64,000 nucleotides of DNA from Nanoarchaeota archaeon (GCA_018897155.1 JAHILE010000048.1:9102-73101); one strand, 5' to 3'; shown: positions 51,142 through 60,377, counted from the stretch's first letter. Notes: generated by a model from the sequence alone, not told the origin. Numbers and translations: made by a program.

Positions 51142-52074
51142 CTACTGCGCGAATATTGCCTTCATCTCTTCATTCATCATCGGCGCCATCCCATCAGCCC
51201 ATCCGTGCGTCTTGTAGTCAACAGTTATGAATTTCTTCGGCTCCAAAGCATAGCCGAAAGTCTTTTGCGCCATTTCAATCGGGATGACCGTATCGTTTGT
51301 CGAGTGAACCATCAAAACAAATCGCTGCGAAATCTTCGCTACATAAGCATCAGGATCTATTGCCTTATAGAAGCGCGCGACATCGCCGTTCTGGAACTGA
51401 TTATCCAGGGAATCGTATCCTGCAGTGCTTACTCCGACAACAGCCTTTATCCGCGGCTCTATTGCAGCAGCCATTACCGCAAATCTTCCGCCCATGCTCT
51501 CGCCGAAAACAATGATGTTTTTAGAATCAACATCATCGCGCTCTGCCAAAAAATCATACGCGCGGAGAACGTCAAAAACCATCTTGTGCGTAACCGGCTC
51601 ACGGTTATCGATAAATGTCGCGTATTCTTCATCCCTCGAATTGATTCCGCCGCCTGTTTCACCGCTATTGCCGCGCTCATCAAGTGTCAAAGTAACATAA
51701 CCCCATTCGGCGAATTTTGCCGCCCTGCCGTCTTCGCCTTCTTTTGTTACTTGCGCGCCCGGAAGAAGAATTATTGCAGGTTTACGCGCATCAGTTGTTT
51801 TTGGAACGCGGAGAAGCGCATAGATGTTCTCCCCCTTGCTTTTATAAACAATCTTTGAAAGCTCGACTTGGGCAGTATCGTTCAGAATAGTTTTTGTGAA
51901 TTCAACAGCGCCGCGATTTTGCGGATATGTGAGAAGCCCCTCCTCGGTAATGTCCCACTTGTCGCTTGGTGAAAACGGCGCGATAATCTCGTTAAAATGG
52001 CGCACAAAAACAATGAGAAGAAAAATCGCAAGCATCAATCCGACAAACTTTCTGCCCTTCAGATAGCCGTTCAT
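51142..52074 (-). CDS. Membrane-anchored alpha/beta hydrolase
   Basis: The 310-residue protein has an N-terminal membrane helix (about 9-28) and an alpha/beta-hydrolase domain. The nucleophile elbow is GESMGG, with the oxyanion strand AIILLPGAQ before it. A late Asp in HSTNDTVIP and His in YKTHGWADG complete the triad. It resembles prolyl-oligopeptidase or acetyl-esterase-like hydrolases. Its active site should face outside. The substrate is unknown. Confidence 0.85.
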   Translation of the reverse strand: MNGYLKGRKFVGLMLAIFLLIVFVRHFNEIIAPFSPSDKWDITEEGLLTYPQNRGAVEFTKTILNDTAQVELSKIVYKSKGENIYALLRVPKTTDARKPAIILLPGAQVTKEGEDGRAAKFAEWGYVTLTLDERGNSGETGGGINSRDEEYATFIDNREPVTHKMVFDVLRAYDFLAERDDVDSKNIIVFGESMGGRFAVMAAAIEPRIKAVVGVSTAGYDSLDNQFQNGDVARFYKAIDPDAYVAKISQRFVLMVHSTNDTVIPIEMAQKTFGYALEPKKFITVDYKTHGWADGMAPMMNEEMKAIFAQ

Positions 52075-52116
52075 GATTATTTTTCTGCATATATTTATAA
52101 ATAACCCTTCTAAAAT

Positions 52117-52674
52117 ATGTCTATGGCCTTAAAGCAAATCCGCATACATGGAAGGGGCGGCCAGGGCGTTGTAACATGCGCAGAGCTTCTTGCTGCCGCT
52201 GCATTCAAGGACGGCAAACAATGCCAGGCATTCCCGTTTTTCGGGGTTGAAAGAAGGGGTGCTCCTGTGGCTGCTTTCTGCAGAATTGATGACAAAGCAA
52301 TACGCACGCACGAGCAGGTTTATGAGCCGGATTATGTCATGGTTCTTGACGCAAGCCTTCTTGAGAAGGTCAATGTTGCAGAAGGATTGAATGAAAATGG
52401 AATCATAGTCATAAACACAACAGAACCTACGGAAAATATAAAGCTGGCGACGTCCGCTAAAATAAAAACAATCGATGCCACAAAAATCGCGCTTGACGCA
52501 ATCGGAAAGCCTTTTGTCAACGCGCCGATGCTCGGCGCTTTTGTCGCTGCCACAGGGCTTGTAAAGCTTGACTCGCTGATTAAATCTGTTGAAGAAGCGT
52601 TTAGCGGGGAAATCGCGCAAAAGAATGTGGTCGCGGTTAAAAAAGCGTATGAGGAAATGAAAAATAAAAAATAA
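52117..52674 (+). CDS. porC: Pyruvate/2-oxoacid:ferredoxin oxidoreductase gamma subunit
   Basis: The 185-residue product matches the gamma domain of 2-oxoacid ferredoxin oxidoreductases, with IRIHGRGGQGVVTCAELLA, FPFFGVERRGAPV and a C-terminal VNAPMLGAF. TTTATAAATA lies about 25 nt before the ATG. In most archaea porC and porD are adjacent and followed by porA and porB. Here porD lies 1.3 kb away beyond an SDR and a HicBA pair, and porA and porB are not in the window. Confidence 0.92.
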   Translation: MSMALKQIRIHGRGGQGVVTCAELLAAAAFKDGKQCQAFPFFGVERRGAPVAAFCRIDDKAIRTHEQVYEPDYVMVLDASLLEKVNVAEGLNENGIIVINTTEPTENIKLATSAKIKTIDATKIALDAIGKPFVNAPMLGAFVAATGLVKLDSLIKSVEEAFSGEIAQKNVVAVKKAYEEMKNKK

Positions 52675-52701
52675 TAGTTAAATTGAGTTAAGGCGTCATC
52701 T

Positions 52702-53442
52702 ATGAGATTCAAAAATAAAGTTGTTATTATAACGGGTTCTGGCAGAGGCATTGGAAGAGCAACTGCATTACTTTTTGCAAAAGAAGGCGCAAAAGTTGTA
52801 GTTGTTGCCGATGTTAATGACAAAGAAGGAGAAGAAACCGTAACGTCCATAAAAAATGCCAAAGAAGATGCGTTTTATGTAAAATGCGATGTTTCAAAAG
52901 AAGAACAAGTTAAACAAATGATTGAAAAAACAATAAAAACTTTTGGCAAAATCGACATATTAGTAAATAACGCGGGCATTGTTTTCGATGTGCCGTTTGC
53001 AGAAAGAACTGTTGAGCAGTGGAGAAGAACTCTTGACGTAAATCTGATTGGCACCTTTCTTTGCGCCAAATACGTTGCGCCGCATATGAAAAAACAGAAT
53101 GGCGGCAAGATCGTCAATATATCATCCACTAACGGAATAGATAGCTTTAATCCGGCATCGATGGATTATGATGCGTCAAAAGCAGGAATTATTATACTCA
53201 CAAGAGATCTTGCAAAAGAACTGGCTCCTACAATACAAGTTAATTCAGTAGCTCCCGGTTGGGTGAATACGGATATGAATAAAGATCTTCCCGAAGATTT
53301 TGTTGAAGAAGAGAGTAAAAAAATATATGCGAAACGGTTTGCCACGCCAGAAGAAATTGCAAAAGCAGTTTTATTTTTAGCGTCTGATGACGCGAGTTAT
53401 ATTACCGGAGTTACTTTAAAGGTCGATGGAGGATATGGCTAA
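52702..53442 (+). CDS. Short-chain dehydrogenase/reductase
   Basis: A classical 246-residue SDR. The cofactor motif is TGSGRGIG, the NNAG is in LVNNAGIV, the catalytic Ser is in ISST and the Tyr/Lys pair is in MDYDASKAG. The C-terminal ITGVTLKVDGGYG is typical of FabG-like enzymes. The substrate is not readable. It sits inside the por gene pair and has codon use richer in AAA/GAA than porC, which suggests insertion. Confidence 0.92.
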   Translation: MRFKNKVVIITGSGRGIGRATALLFAKEGAKVVVVADVNDKEGEETVTSIKNAKEDAFYVKCDVSKEEQVKQMIEKTIKTFGKIDILVNNAGIVFDVPFAERTVEQWRRTLDVNLIGTFLCAKYVAPHMKKQNGGKIVNISSTNGIDSFNPASMDYDASKAGIIILTRDLAKELAPTIQVNSVAPGWVNTDMNKDLPEDFVEEESKKIYAKRFATPEEIAKAVLFLASDDASYITGVTLKVDGGYG

Positions 53443-53505
53443 TTGAATGCTTTTTTATTCGAATTATGTTTTTAAACATGTCTTCACAAATAGGTGTGTG
53501 ATATT

Positions 53506-53748
53506 ATGGAATATACGTTTCCGGCAGTTGTGGTTAAGGAAGGCAAATTTTTTGTAGCGACCTGTCCTGAACCTGAAGTAACCAGCCAAGGCGAAACTAT
53601 AGAAGAAGCGCTTGACAACTTGAAAGAAGCAATAGAACTATATCTGGAGGATGAAGACGCAAAAATACCAAACACTTGCGAAAGCCCTATAGTTACAACA
53701 GTGCGAGTAGATGCTAATGAGCAAAACACCTGTGTTATCCGGGCTTGA
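53506..53748 (+). CDS. hicB: HicB-type antitoxin
   Basis: From the ATG at 53506 (a GTG at 53494 is also in frame) the product is 80 residues. It has the HicB fold: FPAVVVKEGKFFVATCPEPE, then GETIEEALDNLKEAIELYLED. It binds and inhibits HicA. It overlaps HicA by 32 nt or more, in the order antitoxin first. No ribbon-helix-helix DNA-binding domain follows, so autoregulation is uncertain. Confidence 0.85.
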   Translation: MEYTFPAVVVKEGKFFVATCPEPEVTSQGETIEEALDNLKEAIELYLEDEDAKIPNTCESPIVTTVRVDANEQNTCVIRA

Positions 53749-53944
53749 AGTTGTAAAGGCTTTAAGAAACGCGGGTTTTGAAATTGTCGGAAGAAAGGGA
53801 AGCCATGTAAGGATGAAAAGAAAAAGCGAAAATAAATCTTCAATAGCGCTTGTGCCGCAACACAAAGAACTTGCAATCGGCACTTTAAAATCCATTCTAA
53901 AGCAGGCAAATATGAATATTGAAGAACTTATGGAATTGCTATGA
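53717..53944 (+). CDS. hicA: HicA-type mRNA interferase toxin
   Basis: The 75-residue product from the ATG at 53717 has the HicA double-stranded-RNA-binding fold. It shows LSGLEVVKALRNAGFEI, the catalytic His in RKGSHVRMK and the family strand VPQHKELAIGTLKSILKQA. HicA cleaves mRNA when freed from HicB. A GAGG between its stop codon and the following porD ATG gives porD its ribosome site. Confidence 0.87.
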   Translation: MSKTPVLSGLEVVKALRNAGFEIVGRKGSHVRMKRKSENKSSIALVPQHKELAIGTLKSILKQANMNIEELMELL

Positions 53945-53954
53945 GGCCATAATC

Positions 53955-54221
53955 ATGAAATCAAAAACTAGTGTCGGATGCATAATACTTGAGCCGGGAA
54001 ATTCCGGAGTCACAAAAACAGGCAGCTGGCGCACCTTCAGGCCAGTGGTTGATAAGGCCAAATGCACAGGATGCTCGATATGCGCGACTTTCTGCCCTGA
54101 CGGCTGCATAGACATTGTCGAGAAAAAGGCAATTGTCAATTACGACTACTGCAAGGGCTGCATGATTTGCAAGACCGAATGCCCGTTCAGCGCTATAAAA
54201 GAGGAAAAGGAGAAGAAATAA
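53955..54221 (+). CDS. porD: Pyruvate:ferredoxin oxidoreductase delta subunit (2[4Fe-4S])
   Basis: The ATG at 53955 follows GAGG by 7 nt. The 88-residue product holds two CxxCxxCxxxCP clusters: CTGCSICATFCP and CKGCMICKTECP. The N-terminal TGSWRTFRPVVD is characteristic of the delta subunit. It passes electrons from the por core to ferredoxin. It is separated from porC by an SDR and HicBA. Confidence 0.9.
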   Translation: MKSKTSVGCIILEPGNSGVTKTGSWRTFRPVVDKAKCTGCSICATFCPDGCIDIVEKKAIVNYDYCKGCMICKTECPFSAIKEEKEKK

Positions 54222-54232
54222 TTGGTGTTATT

Positions 54233-54610
54233 ATGGCTTACTCGGAAAAAGTATTAACTCAAGCAGATAATGAAGAACTCAAAAAAATAAGAAAAAAACT
54301 TCCGGAAATAACTGCCGCGTTACGGCTCGATCCAAAAGAAATTCCAGAAATCATGCGCACTACAAAATACCTTTCCGGCTTAACCGAGAAGGATGTTTTT
54401 GAGCCCTTAGATACTAATGAAATCCGAAGTGAAACAAATAATCCTCAAAACATAAAAAAAATTCTTGCATCGTTAGATGCTATTGGAATCCCGAAAAGAA
54501 ATGAGAATGGCTATTGGCCGATAGAAAGTTCGAAGAATCCTATTTCAATCAGAAATCCGGGACTTGGATATTTCTGGGAACTGGATAAAAAAGAGAAAAG
54601 ATATCAATAA
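54233..54610 (+). CDS. Hypothetical protein
   Basis: The 125-residue product begins MAYSEKVLTQADNEELKK and has a helical N-terminal half and a C-terminal half with YWPIESSKNPISIRNPG. GGTG lies 6 nt upstream of the ATG. It lies 11 nt after porD on the same strand and may belong to that operon. In related genomes porA would be expected here. No family is recognised. Confidence 0.55.
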   Translation: MAYSEKVLTQADNEELKKIRKKLPEITAALRLDPKEIPEIMRTTKYLSGLTEKDVFEPLDTNEIRSETNNPQNIKKILASLDAIGIPKRNENGYWPIESSKNPISIRNPGLGYFWELDKKEKRYQ

Positions 54611-54620
54611 AACATTCCAT

Positions 54621-55277
54621 CTATAAAGCATCCTTGTAGAACTCATCAAAAAATTGCTTATTCTTCAAAAGTTCATCATTATACAACACAATAAAAATCT
54701 TATCTATCGAATTTCCCGAACTCTCAATTGCAAAAAGTGTGGCTTCTGATGATTCTTCTTTTGATAAACCCCCTTTTCGCGTACACATCACCGGAATTGC
54801 AACGCTTTTACACCCCAGTTTTTTCGCAAATCCAAAGCTTTTTTCAAGTGAATCCTGCACAGTTTTTTTTGTTGCCGGAATAAGTTTGGGCGGCGATTTT
54901 TTCCAATCATAAGTCATGCCTACAGCATTTGAAATTTGTAAATTATTAATAGTTATAGGAATAACCGCATCACCCCGCTTAAGCGGTCTTGAATCCCTTG
55001 AAACGACCATATCTTCGAGGCTTTCATATTGAAATCTAGTCGGTTCTCGTTTTCGAATACGGTACATATGATCCAAAGGAGATTTCAGAGGCTCTTTAGC
55101 AATATTTACCAAATTCCAAAACTCCTGCAACTCATCACCAACCACACTTCCGGAATAATCCGCATATTGTTCTGCGGTTCCGCTTCCATGAAGTAGAAAA
55201 CCATTAGACGAATTTACGTGCATGTCTGCGTTAACATAAGCAATATTTCCATACAGAACAGTTATTTTCGAAACCAT
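54621..55277 (-). CDS. Macro-domain (ADP-ribose-binding) protein
   Basis: The 218-residue protein has macro-domain features: KITVLYGNIAYVNADMHVNS, then GFLLHGSGTAEQ as a variant of the usual GGG-V loop, and later CKSVAIPVMCTRKGGLSKEE. It may bind or remove ADP-ribose or related ligands. A 60-residue insertion (about 65-120) sits in the middle. The family includes defence-linked members, but no partner gene is near. Confidence 0.75.
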   Translation of the reverse strand: MVSKITVLYGNIAYVNADMHVNSSNGFLLHGSGTAEQYADYSGSVVGDELQEFWNLVNIAKEPLKSPLDHMYRIRKREPTRFQYESLEDMVVSRDSRPLKRGDAVIPITINNLQISNAVGMTYDWKKSPPKLIPATKKTVQDSLEKSFGFAKKLGCKSVAIPVMCTRKGGLSKEESSEATLFAIESSGNSIDKIFIVLYNDELLKNKQFFDEFYKDAL

Positions 55278-55304
55278 GAAACAATTGTGTTTGAAAGGTT
55301 TAAA

Positions 55305-56465
55305 TCAATACTTCTGCACCCTTTCCGAATACTCCAGAATTATTTCCGCTGCTTTTTTTGCGCCGTTCATTTTTCGCGCGATTTTAGAATACTTCGCCGC
55401 GTTTTCTTTGTATTTTTTCCCGCGCAAAAGCATGCTGATTTTCCGGAAAAGATTTTGCGCGCCAAGATGAGAATAATCCAAAGTTTCTGCAACGCCAAGC
55501 GCTTTCATGCGCTCCGCATTGCTTCCCTGCTCTGCCTGGCCTTTGTCAGGAATTATCAGCGCCGGCTTTCCAAGTGCCAGGATTTCCATCGCAGTGCTGT
55601 GGCCTGCCTGCGTGATTATTAGCTCTGCTGCGCGCATATACTCTGAAATATCGTCGGCAAACTCGCGCACAACAACATTCTTTGGAATTTTGTCGCTCTT
55701 GAATTTTGTGAATATCAGAAAGGTAACTTTCGGAAACTTTGGCGCAATCTCCAGAATGCCTTCAAAAATCGGAAGCCTGAATGCGTGGCCGCCAAGAATT
55801 GTCAGAACAAACGGGCGAGTTATATCAGGCGCGCCGCCTTTTCCGGGCTTCATAAATTCCGAAAAAACTACAGGGCCGGTAAATATCTCTTTTTTCTTTA
55901 TGTGCTTCATCCAGCCAAGCGTCCCAAGACAAACAGTATCTGGCGGCGGAAAATCGGGAATTAACACAACATCAGCAATAGAGATTCCTGCGCTCAACGA
56001 GAACTCTGCATTTTTCCCGATAATGCGCATTACCGGATTGTCTTTCATGAAAAACGACTCAAGGCTTGTCTGGTTGGCGATGACAACGCAGGGAATGCCA
56101 ATCTGAAAAGCCGCAAGAATTGCCGCGCTCCTGCCGTCTGCAACCGCGCAGGTTGCTCCAAAGACACCCATATTCTTTTTTTCTTCAGCGACTATTTTTG
56201 AAAATCCGAGAGCGGGCTTACTGCTCTTTAGTATGGTTGCCTTCATGTCAAAAGAGCCATTATTTCCGGTCATTTCAAACTCGCGCTTTATCTCAACTGT
56301 TTTAAAGGATTTTTTCATGCGGTCGAGAACGTAACCATACCCGCCCATAAGAACCTGCGCGCCTGCATCTTCCAACGCTTTTGCAATTGCCATATCTCTG
56401 CTCGAGTGCCCGTAGCCCTCTCCGCAGACCGAGAAATATATTTTGTGCTTCATGCGCTTTGCCAT
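55305..56465 (-). CDS. MurG-like glycosyltransferase (GT-B fold)
   Basis: The ATG at 56465 lies about 25-30 nt after CTTTATATG; an in-frame start at 56489 is less likely. The roughly 386-residue protein has a GT-B fold. The N-terminal SVCGEGYGHSSRDMAIAK is typical of this MurG-related archaeal group. The C-terminal domain has LTILGGHAF and the sugar-nucleotide loop ITQAGHSTAMEILALGKP, followed by DKGQAEQGSNA. It probably transfers a sugar in surface glycan or glycolipid synthesis. Confidence 0.85.
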   Translation of the reverse strand: MAKRMKHKIYFSVCGEGYGHSSRDMAIAKALEDAGAQVLMGGYGYVLDRMKKSFKTVEIKREFEMTGNNGSFDMKATILKSSKPALGFSKIVAEEKKNMGVFGATCAVADGRSAAILAAFQIGIPCVVIANQTSLESFFMKDNPVMRIIGKNAEFSLSAGISIADVVLIPDFPPPDTVCLGTLGWMKHIKKKEIFTGPVVFSEFMKPGKGGAPDITRPFVLTILGGHAFRLPIFEGILEIAPKFPKVTFLIFTKFKSDKIPKNVVVREFADDISEYMRAAELIITQAGHSTAMEILALGKPALIIPDKGQAEQGSNAERMKALGVAETLDYSHLGAQNLFRKISMLLRGKKYKENAAKYSKIARKMNGAKKAAEIILEYSERVQKY

Positions 56466-56510
56466 AATATTATTGGGTGGTGTGCGCATATAAAGAAATT
56501 CAATAAATCA

Positions 56511-57302
56511 TCAAATCAAATTCGCAAGCTCCTTTATGTCGTTGATTATTGCATCCGGCTTTTCCTCGCCGCGCGCTTCAAGCGCCATCTTATGCGTTGT
56601 CAGGCCGTGCGTCACTATCGCGCTCCGAAAGCTGCATTTATGCGCAAACGGCATGTCTGTCTTTATGTCGTCGCCGATAAAAAGCGTGTCTTCGGGGTAA
56701 AGGAAAAACTCTTCAAGAACTACTTTTTTCAGATGGTCTGACGGCTTGCCAAGGATTGTTGCTGTTTCGCCGGTAACTGCTTCTATGGCTTTCTGTATCG
56801 GCAGCTCTGCCGGAAGTATATCGCCATTGACGCGCCAATACGTTGATAAGCCTGTTGAATAAAGCTTTGATCCCTCTCTAATAAGGTCGCAGGCAGTCTT
56901 TAGTTTCCAAAAAGTAAAACCGCGATCAATTGATGTAAGAACAATATCCGATTTGTCGGATACAGTAATATTAAAATTGCTAAGCTCATCCATCAAGCCC
57001 TTTTCGCCAATTGCATACACGTTTTTTATTCTCTTCTCCTTGAAATAGCGCGCAGCAGCATATGGAGCAGTCACTATTTCCTCAGTCTTGGTAGGTATGC
57101 CCATCTGCGTCAGGCGCTCTGCAAGGCCTTTTCGCGAAAGTATGTTGTTGTCAGAAACATAGAATACTTTTCGGTTTCTTGCTTTCAGCTTCTTTATTGT
57201 CTCAGCCATGTTTGGAAACAGGCTGTTCCAATTCCACACAGTCCCGTCTAAATCAAATATGAATGTCTTGACATTTTTATAGTTGAAGTAGATAGATGTC
57301 AC
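56511..57302 (-). CDS. HAD-IIA (NagD-like) phosphatase
   Basis: The 263-residue protein shows HAD motifs FIFDLDGTVWN, VSDNN, a cap of the NagD type (about 80-180), GKPSDHLKKVV, and IGDDIKTDM. It resembles 4-nitrophenylphosphatase and phosphoglycolate phosphatase of archaea. The substrate is unclear. It is followed 45 nt later, on the same strand, by the glycosyltransferase. Confidence 0.88.
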   Translation of the reverse strand: MTSIYFNYKNVKTFIFDLDGTVWNWNSLFPNMAETIKKLKARNRKVFYVSDNNILSRKGLAERLTQMGIPTKTEEIVTAPYAAARYFKEKRIKNVYAIGEKGLMDELSNFNITVSDKSDIVLTSIDRGFTFWKLKTACDLIREGSKLYSTGLSTYWRVNGDILPAELPIQKAIEAVTGETATILGKPSDHLKKVVLEEFFLYPEDTLFIGDDIKTDMPFAHKCSFRSAIVTHGLTTHKMALEARGEEKPDAIINDIKELANLI

Positions 57303-57341
57303 CCTGGCTCAAGAAAACTATGCGCACTAGTTTATATAAAC

Positions 57342-58073
57342 TTATTCATTGCCGAAAGATTCAATATCTGCGCCTTCGATTATGATTTTTCCAAAATTTG
57401 CGCGCACCAAATCAGCCATTCTTTTGATTTCTTCGGGCGTATGCGGAATTTTTTTCTCATATTCCGGATTAAGGGTTTTCTCAGGCCTGAATTGCTGCAG
57501 ATAATATGTTTTTGCACCATTCAGCCACGTGCCAATCTGCTTTATATCCAATATATTAAGCTCAGGGCTTACAGTCGTGTGAAATGAGTACTCCACGCCG
57601 CTTGACATTATCAAATTTACGCTTTTCTTTATCTTCTCTAAATCCGGCTTCGCGCCTGCTAACAATTCGTATTTCTCAATCGGCGCTTTTACATCCATTG
57701 AAATGTAATCAAGGAGTTTGCCATCAATCAGAATCTTAAGCATTCCAGGATTTGTTCCGTTTGTCTGAAGCTTTACAAAAAAGCCGTCCTTTTTTAGACG
57801 CATAATAAATGCTGGAAGCCCGCTGTGTATTGTCGGCTCGCCGCCGCTTATGCAGACAGCATCCACAAAATCCCTGTTTTCTTTCAAGTATGAAATGACA
57901 TCATCCGCTTTCAGAAGATTGCCTTCGAAAGAAAGAGGGACTAACTCGGGATTATGGCAGAAGGGGCACCTGAAATTACATCCCTGTAAAAATATTGTAG
58001 AAGCCACTTTTCCCTTATAATCGATAGTGCTCATCGGAAGGAAACCTTTTATCAGAAGGCTTTCGTTTTGCAT
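57342..58073 (-). CDS. nrdG: Anaerobic ribonucleotide reductase activating protein (radical SAM)
   Basis: The 243-residue radical-SAM enzyme carries CNFRCPFCHN, the C-x3-C-x2-C cluster. GGEPT supplies the SAM-binding GGE, and a late EFGAD-type stretch reads IIIEGADIESF. It fits the archaeal NrdG2-type activase that makes the glycyl radical on NrdD. NrdD is not in the window, so other glycyl-radical partners remain possible. Confidence 0.85.
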   Translation of the reverse strand: MQNESLLIKGFLPMSTIDYKGKVASTIFLQGCNFRCPFCHNPELVPLSFEGNLLKADDVISYLKENRDFVDAVCISGGEPTIHSGLPAFIMRLKKDGFFVKLQTNGTNPGMLKILIDGKLLDYISMDVKAPIEKYELLAGAKPDLEKIKKSVNLIMSSGVEYSFHTTVSPELNILDIKQIGTWLNGAKTYYLQQFRPEKTLNPEYEKKIPHTPEEIKRMADLVRANFGKIIIEGADIESFGNE

Positions 58074-58106
58074 AGGTTTAATTCGCGCGGAATTTTAAAA
58101 ATCTGC

Positions 58107-58439
58107 TCAAAGAAATATAAGAGATATTCCAAGAAGAATGAACGCCCAAAAAACCAAAGCCACTATAACTATCTGCATCAGCCACACAAGAAATGCCGTA
58201 AGCCAGTCGATTTCAAACATTTCCTTATATACAAAAAGCGCGAGAATAAACGCTACCACTCCGCCCAAAAAGCCAAAGGATGACGAAACTGCCGATGCGA
58301 CCGCAGCAACTAGGATAGTAACTAAAAATACTTTAGTGAATGAAATTTTCTTTGCCTTTTCCTTTATCATCTTCAGGGCAAAATAAAGCGGAATGGATGA
58401 AAAAATGAATACTATAAATTGCGAAAAAATCGAGCCCAT
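58107..58439 (-). CDS. Small membrane protein
   Basis: The 110-residue product has four hydrophobic helices with a short Lys-rich loop, KMIKEKAKKISF, after the first. No family is recognised. It lies 33 nt after the activase start region, on the same strand as neighbours. Confidence 0.6.
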   Translation of the reverse strand: MGSIFSQFIVFIFSSIPLYFALKMIKEKAKKISFTKVFLVTILVAAVASAVSSSFGFLGGVVAFILALFVYKEMFEIDWLTAFLVWLMQIVIVALVFWAFILLGISLIFL

Positions 58440-58490
58440 AGACTAACTTGAACCGAAGAGTTTATAAAATTGTTCCGAATAAAATTTCAA

Positions 58491-59384
58491 TTAAAAGACA
58501 GCCACGAGCAATGAAATCACGTTTCCGAAAAGCCATGTCGCAATCAATGCGAGAAAAAATGTAGGGCCGTATCTGATGCCTTCCTTTATCCACACCTCTT
58601 TTTTCTCTTTGCGGACTTTTTCTATCTGCTCTGCTGTAAGCCCTATATATAACTTGCTTGATAGCCCTGCAACATCTTCGGAGAGCACGTCTCCTTCTCT
58701 CAAATCCGATGTCTTTACTTTCCTCTTAAATGCAACAGTATCGATTGTCTGGGCAAACGTATAGAAAAAATAAATGAAAACTATCGCAGGAATCAATATG
58801 GCCAGGTCATAGAATATGAGCTCTGATGAAAACTGTATTGTGAATGCCAGTGATAACAACATCATTGATAAAAAAGAAATAAAAAAGACCAATGCAGCTA
58901 TTCTTAAAAAACGCTTCTTGCTGCTTTTTATGGCCTTAATGAATTCGGGAACGATCAACTTATTCCCAGATGCGAGAACTAAAGAATAAATCAATGAATA
59001 GATACCACCCACTATAAATGTATTGAGGATGAATATGGCTGGAAATGACAAACCGAAATCCATAAACATATTTTTTGCGAAAAAAGACAGAGGCTGCGGA
59101 ACTACAACGCCAACAGCTGCAAGAAGCAGGACATCCGCTTCCCCCCATTGGCCTGTGTAGTAAAGAATGTAACCGAATATAAGAAATAAAATTCCGACAC
59201 CTATTGAATAATAAACGTTTGTCCAGACGCCGGTCAAAAGCGCGTAAACAATATGAACAATCAGCCCTGCTGCAGCCATTGAAAGAGGCACGCTGTCCGG
59301 TATTTCTGTTGTTTTCAGGTCAATCCAGCCGCCGACTGCAGAGCCTGCAAGGGCGATTAAGAAAAGCGCGGATTCGTAAAGCAT
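58491..59384 (-). CDS. Prepilin/preflagellin peptidase (A24 family)
   Basis: The 297-residue membrane aspartyl protease removes signal peptides from archaeal type IV pilins and archaellins. Its two catalytic Asp residues are Asp22 in GGWIDLKTTEIPD and an Asp in GQWGEADV, where the usual GxGD reads GEAD. About seven membrane helices are present, and a cytoplasmic loop (about 215-265) carries Lys/Glu-rich sequence. The C-terminal domain is longer than in FlaK (about 230 residues). No pilin or archaellum gene is in the window. Confidence 0.82.
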   Translation of the reverse strand: MLYESALFLIALAGSAVGGWIDLKTTEIPDSVPLSMAAAGLIVHIVYALLTGVWTNVYYSIGVGILFLIFGYILYYTGQWGEADVLLLAAVGVVVPQPLSFFAKNMFMDFGLSFPAIFILNTFIVGGIYSLIYSLVLASGNKLIVPEFIKAIKSSKKRFLRIAALVFFISFLSMMLLSLAFTIQFSSELIFYDLAILIPAIVFIYFFYTFAQTIDTVAFKRKVKTSDLREGDVLSEDVAGLSSKLYIGLTAEQIEKVRKEKKEVWIKEGIRYGPTFFLALIATWLFGNVISLLVAVF

Positions 59385-59434
59385 AATTTCTTTTGCGCTT
59401 CAAGTATTATAAATCATAAATTCAAATAAAAGAT

Positions 59435-60139
59435 ATGAAAGTAGCGATAATTTTGGCTTTTGTTCTCACATTATTGGTTTCTTCGGACGCGTTCGCATGG
59501 CAGTGGGAGACGCATTCAACGCTTGCAGAAAAAGTGTGCCGTGACTTTAACTGCGGATGCATTGAAGAAATTCGCGATGCCGCAGTTATTCCAGACCGCG
59601 ATTTCAAGGACACAATCAACCACCATTGCTACTTACTAAACCGAAGCGTAAGCGAGGTTTTGAAAGGCTTGAAACTCATAGGCGAGTTTCATGATAATTT
59701 GTCAGTATCCTGCGAACCTTCAGAATACTATGACTGCCCGAAAAAGAACAATTGCCCAGCGCTTGAAAAAATGCAGTTCTGGCTTGAAAAATCGGAAAAG
59801 GCTTTAGGATGCGAACAATGGAAAAACGTAGGCATCGCATCGCATTATTACTTTGACTCGCGCGTCTTCTGGCACAAAACGCAGGGAGAGGATTACAACA
59901 AATGCCACGAGCCGTTCGAGGGAAAAGTCGAGAAGAAATTCGATGCAAACGATGGAAGCGACTGGACAATTACCGCGTGCGACGCACAAGAGAATTATGC
60001 AAATATGGTGTCATATGTAAATGATTTTGAACATATCCTTGCGGCTAGCGGCGCGCCAGAAAAAGTAGCTGACGCGCCGCTGCTTTCCGAATGCGGGCGG
60101 TGGTGCAAATTATGGATGTGGCTTTCGGCACTATTTTAA
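59435..60139 (+). CDS. Secreted zinc-dependent phospholipase C / P1-nuclease-like protein
   Basis: A signal peptide ends near FAWQW, so the mature protein would begin with Trp, which ligates zinc in this family. His and Asp ligands follow the expected order: ETHSTLAE, PDRDFKD, NHHCY, GEFHDN and ASHYYFDSRVFWH. Mature length is about 213 residues. Many cysteines suggest disulfides. It should act outside the cell on lipids or nucleic acids, which could feed a nutrient-poor, host-dependent lifestyle (inference). Confidence 0.78.
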   Translation: MKVAIILAFVLTLLVSSDAFAWQWETHSTLAEKVCRDFNCGCIEEIRDAAVIPDRDFKDTINHHCYLLNRSVSEVLKGLKLIGEFHDNLSVSCEPSEYYDCPKKNNCPALEKMQFWLEKSEKALGCEQWKNVGIASHYYFDSRVFWHKTQGEDYNKCHEPFEGKVEKKFDANDGSDWTITACDAQENYANMVSYVNDFEHILAASGAPEKVADAPLLSECGRWCKLWMWLSALF

Positions 60140-60377
60140 GCTTTAGAGCTCCAATTATATTTCTCCACCAATGATTACATATTACATTAACAACATGATG
60201 GGTCTGAACCACCCGATGAATTTGTGAACACCCAATGAGGTGGAGGTTTTTATTCCCGATATTCTATCAGCAATCGAATGTTTCTTCATTGTATCGGATT
60301 AAGAAAAAAAAGAATATGCTTATGTCCTGATGAAAGATGAGTGCTTGCTACGGATAAGCGCATGATGTTGCGCTTAC

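Noticed and set aside
51100-51858. A 252-codon plus-strand open frame
   Set aside because: It is antisense to the alpha/beta hydrolase and has no recognisable domain.
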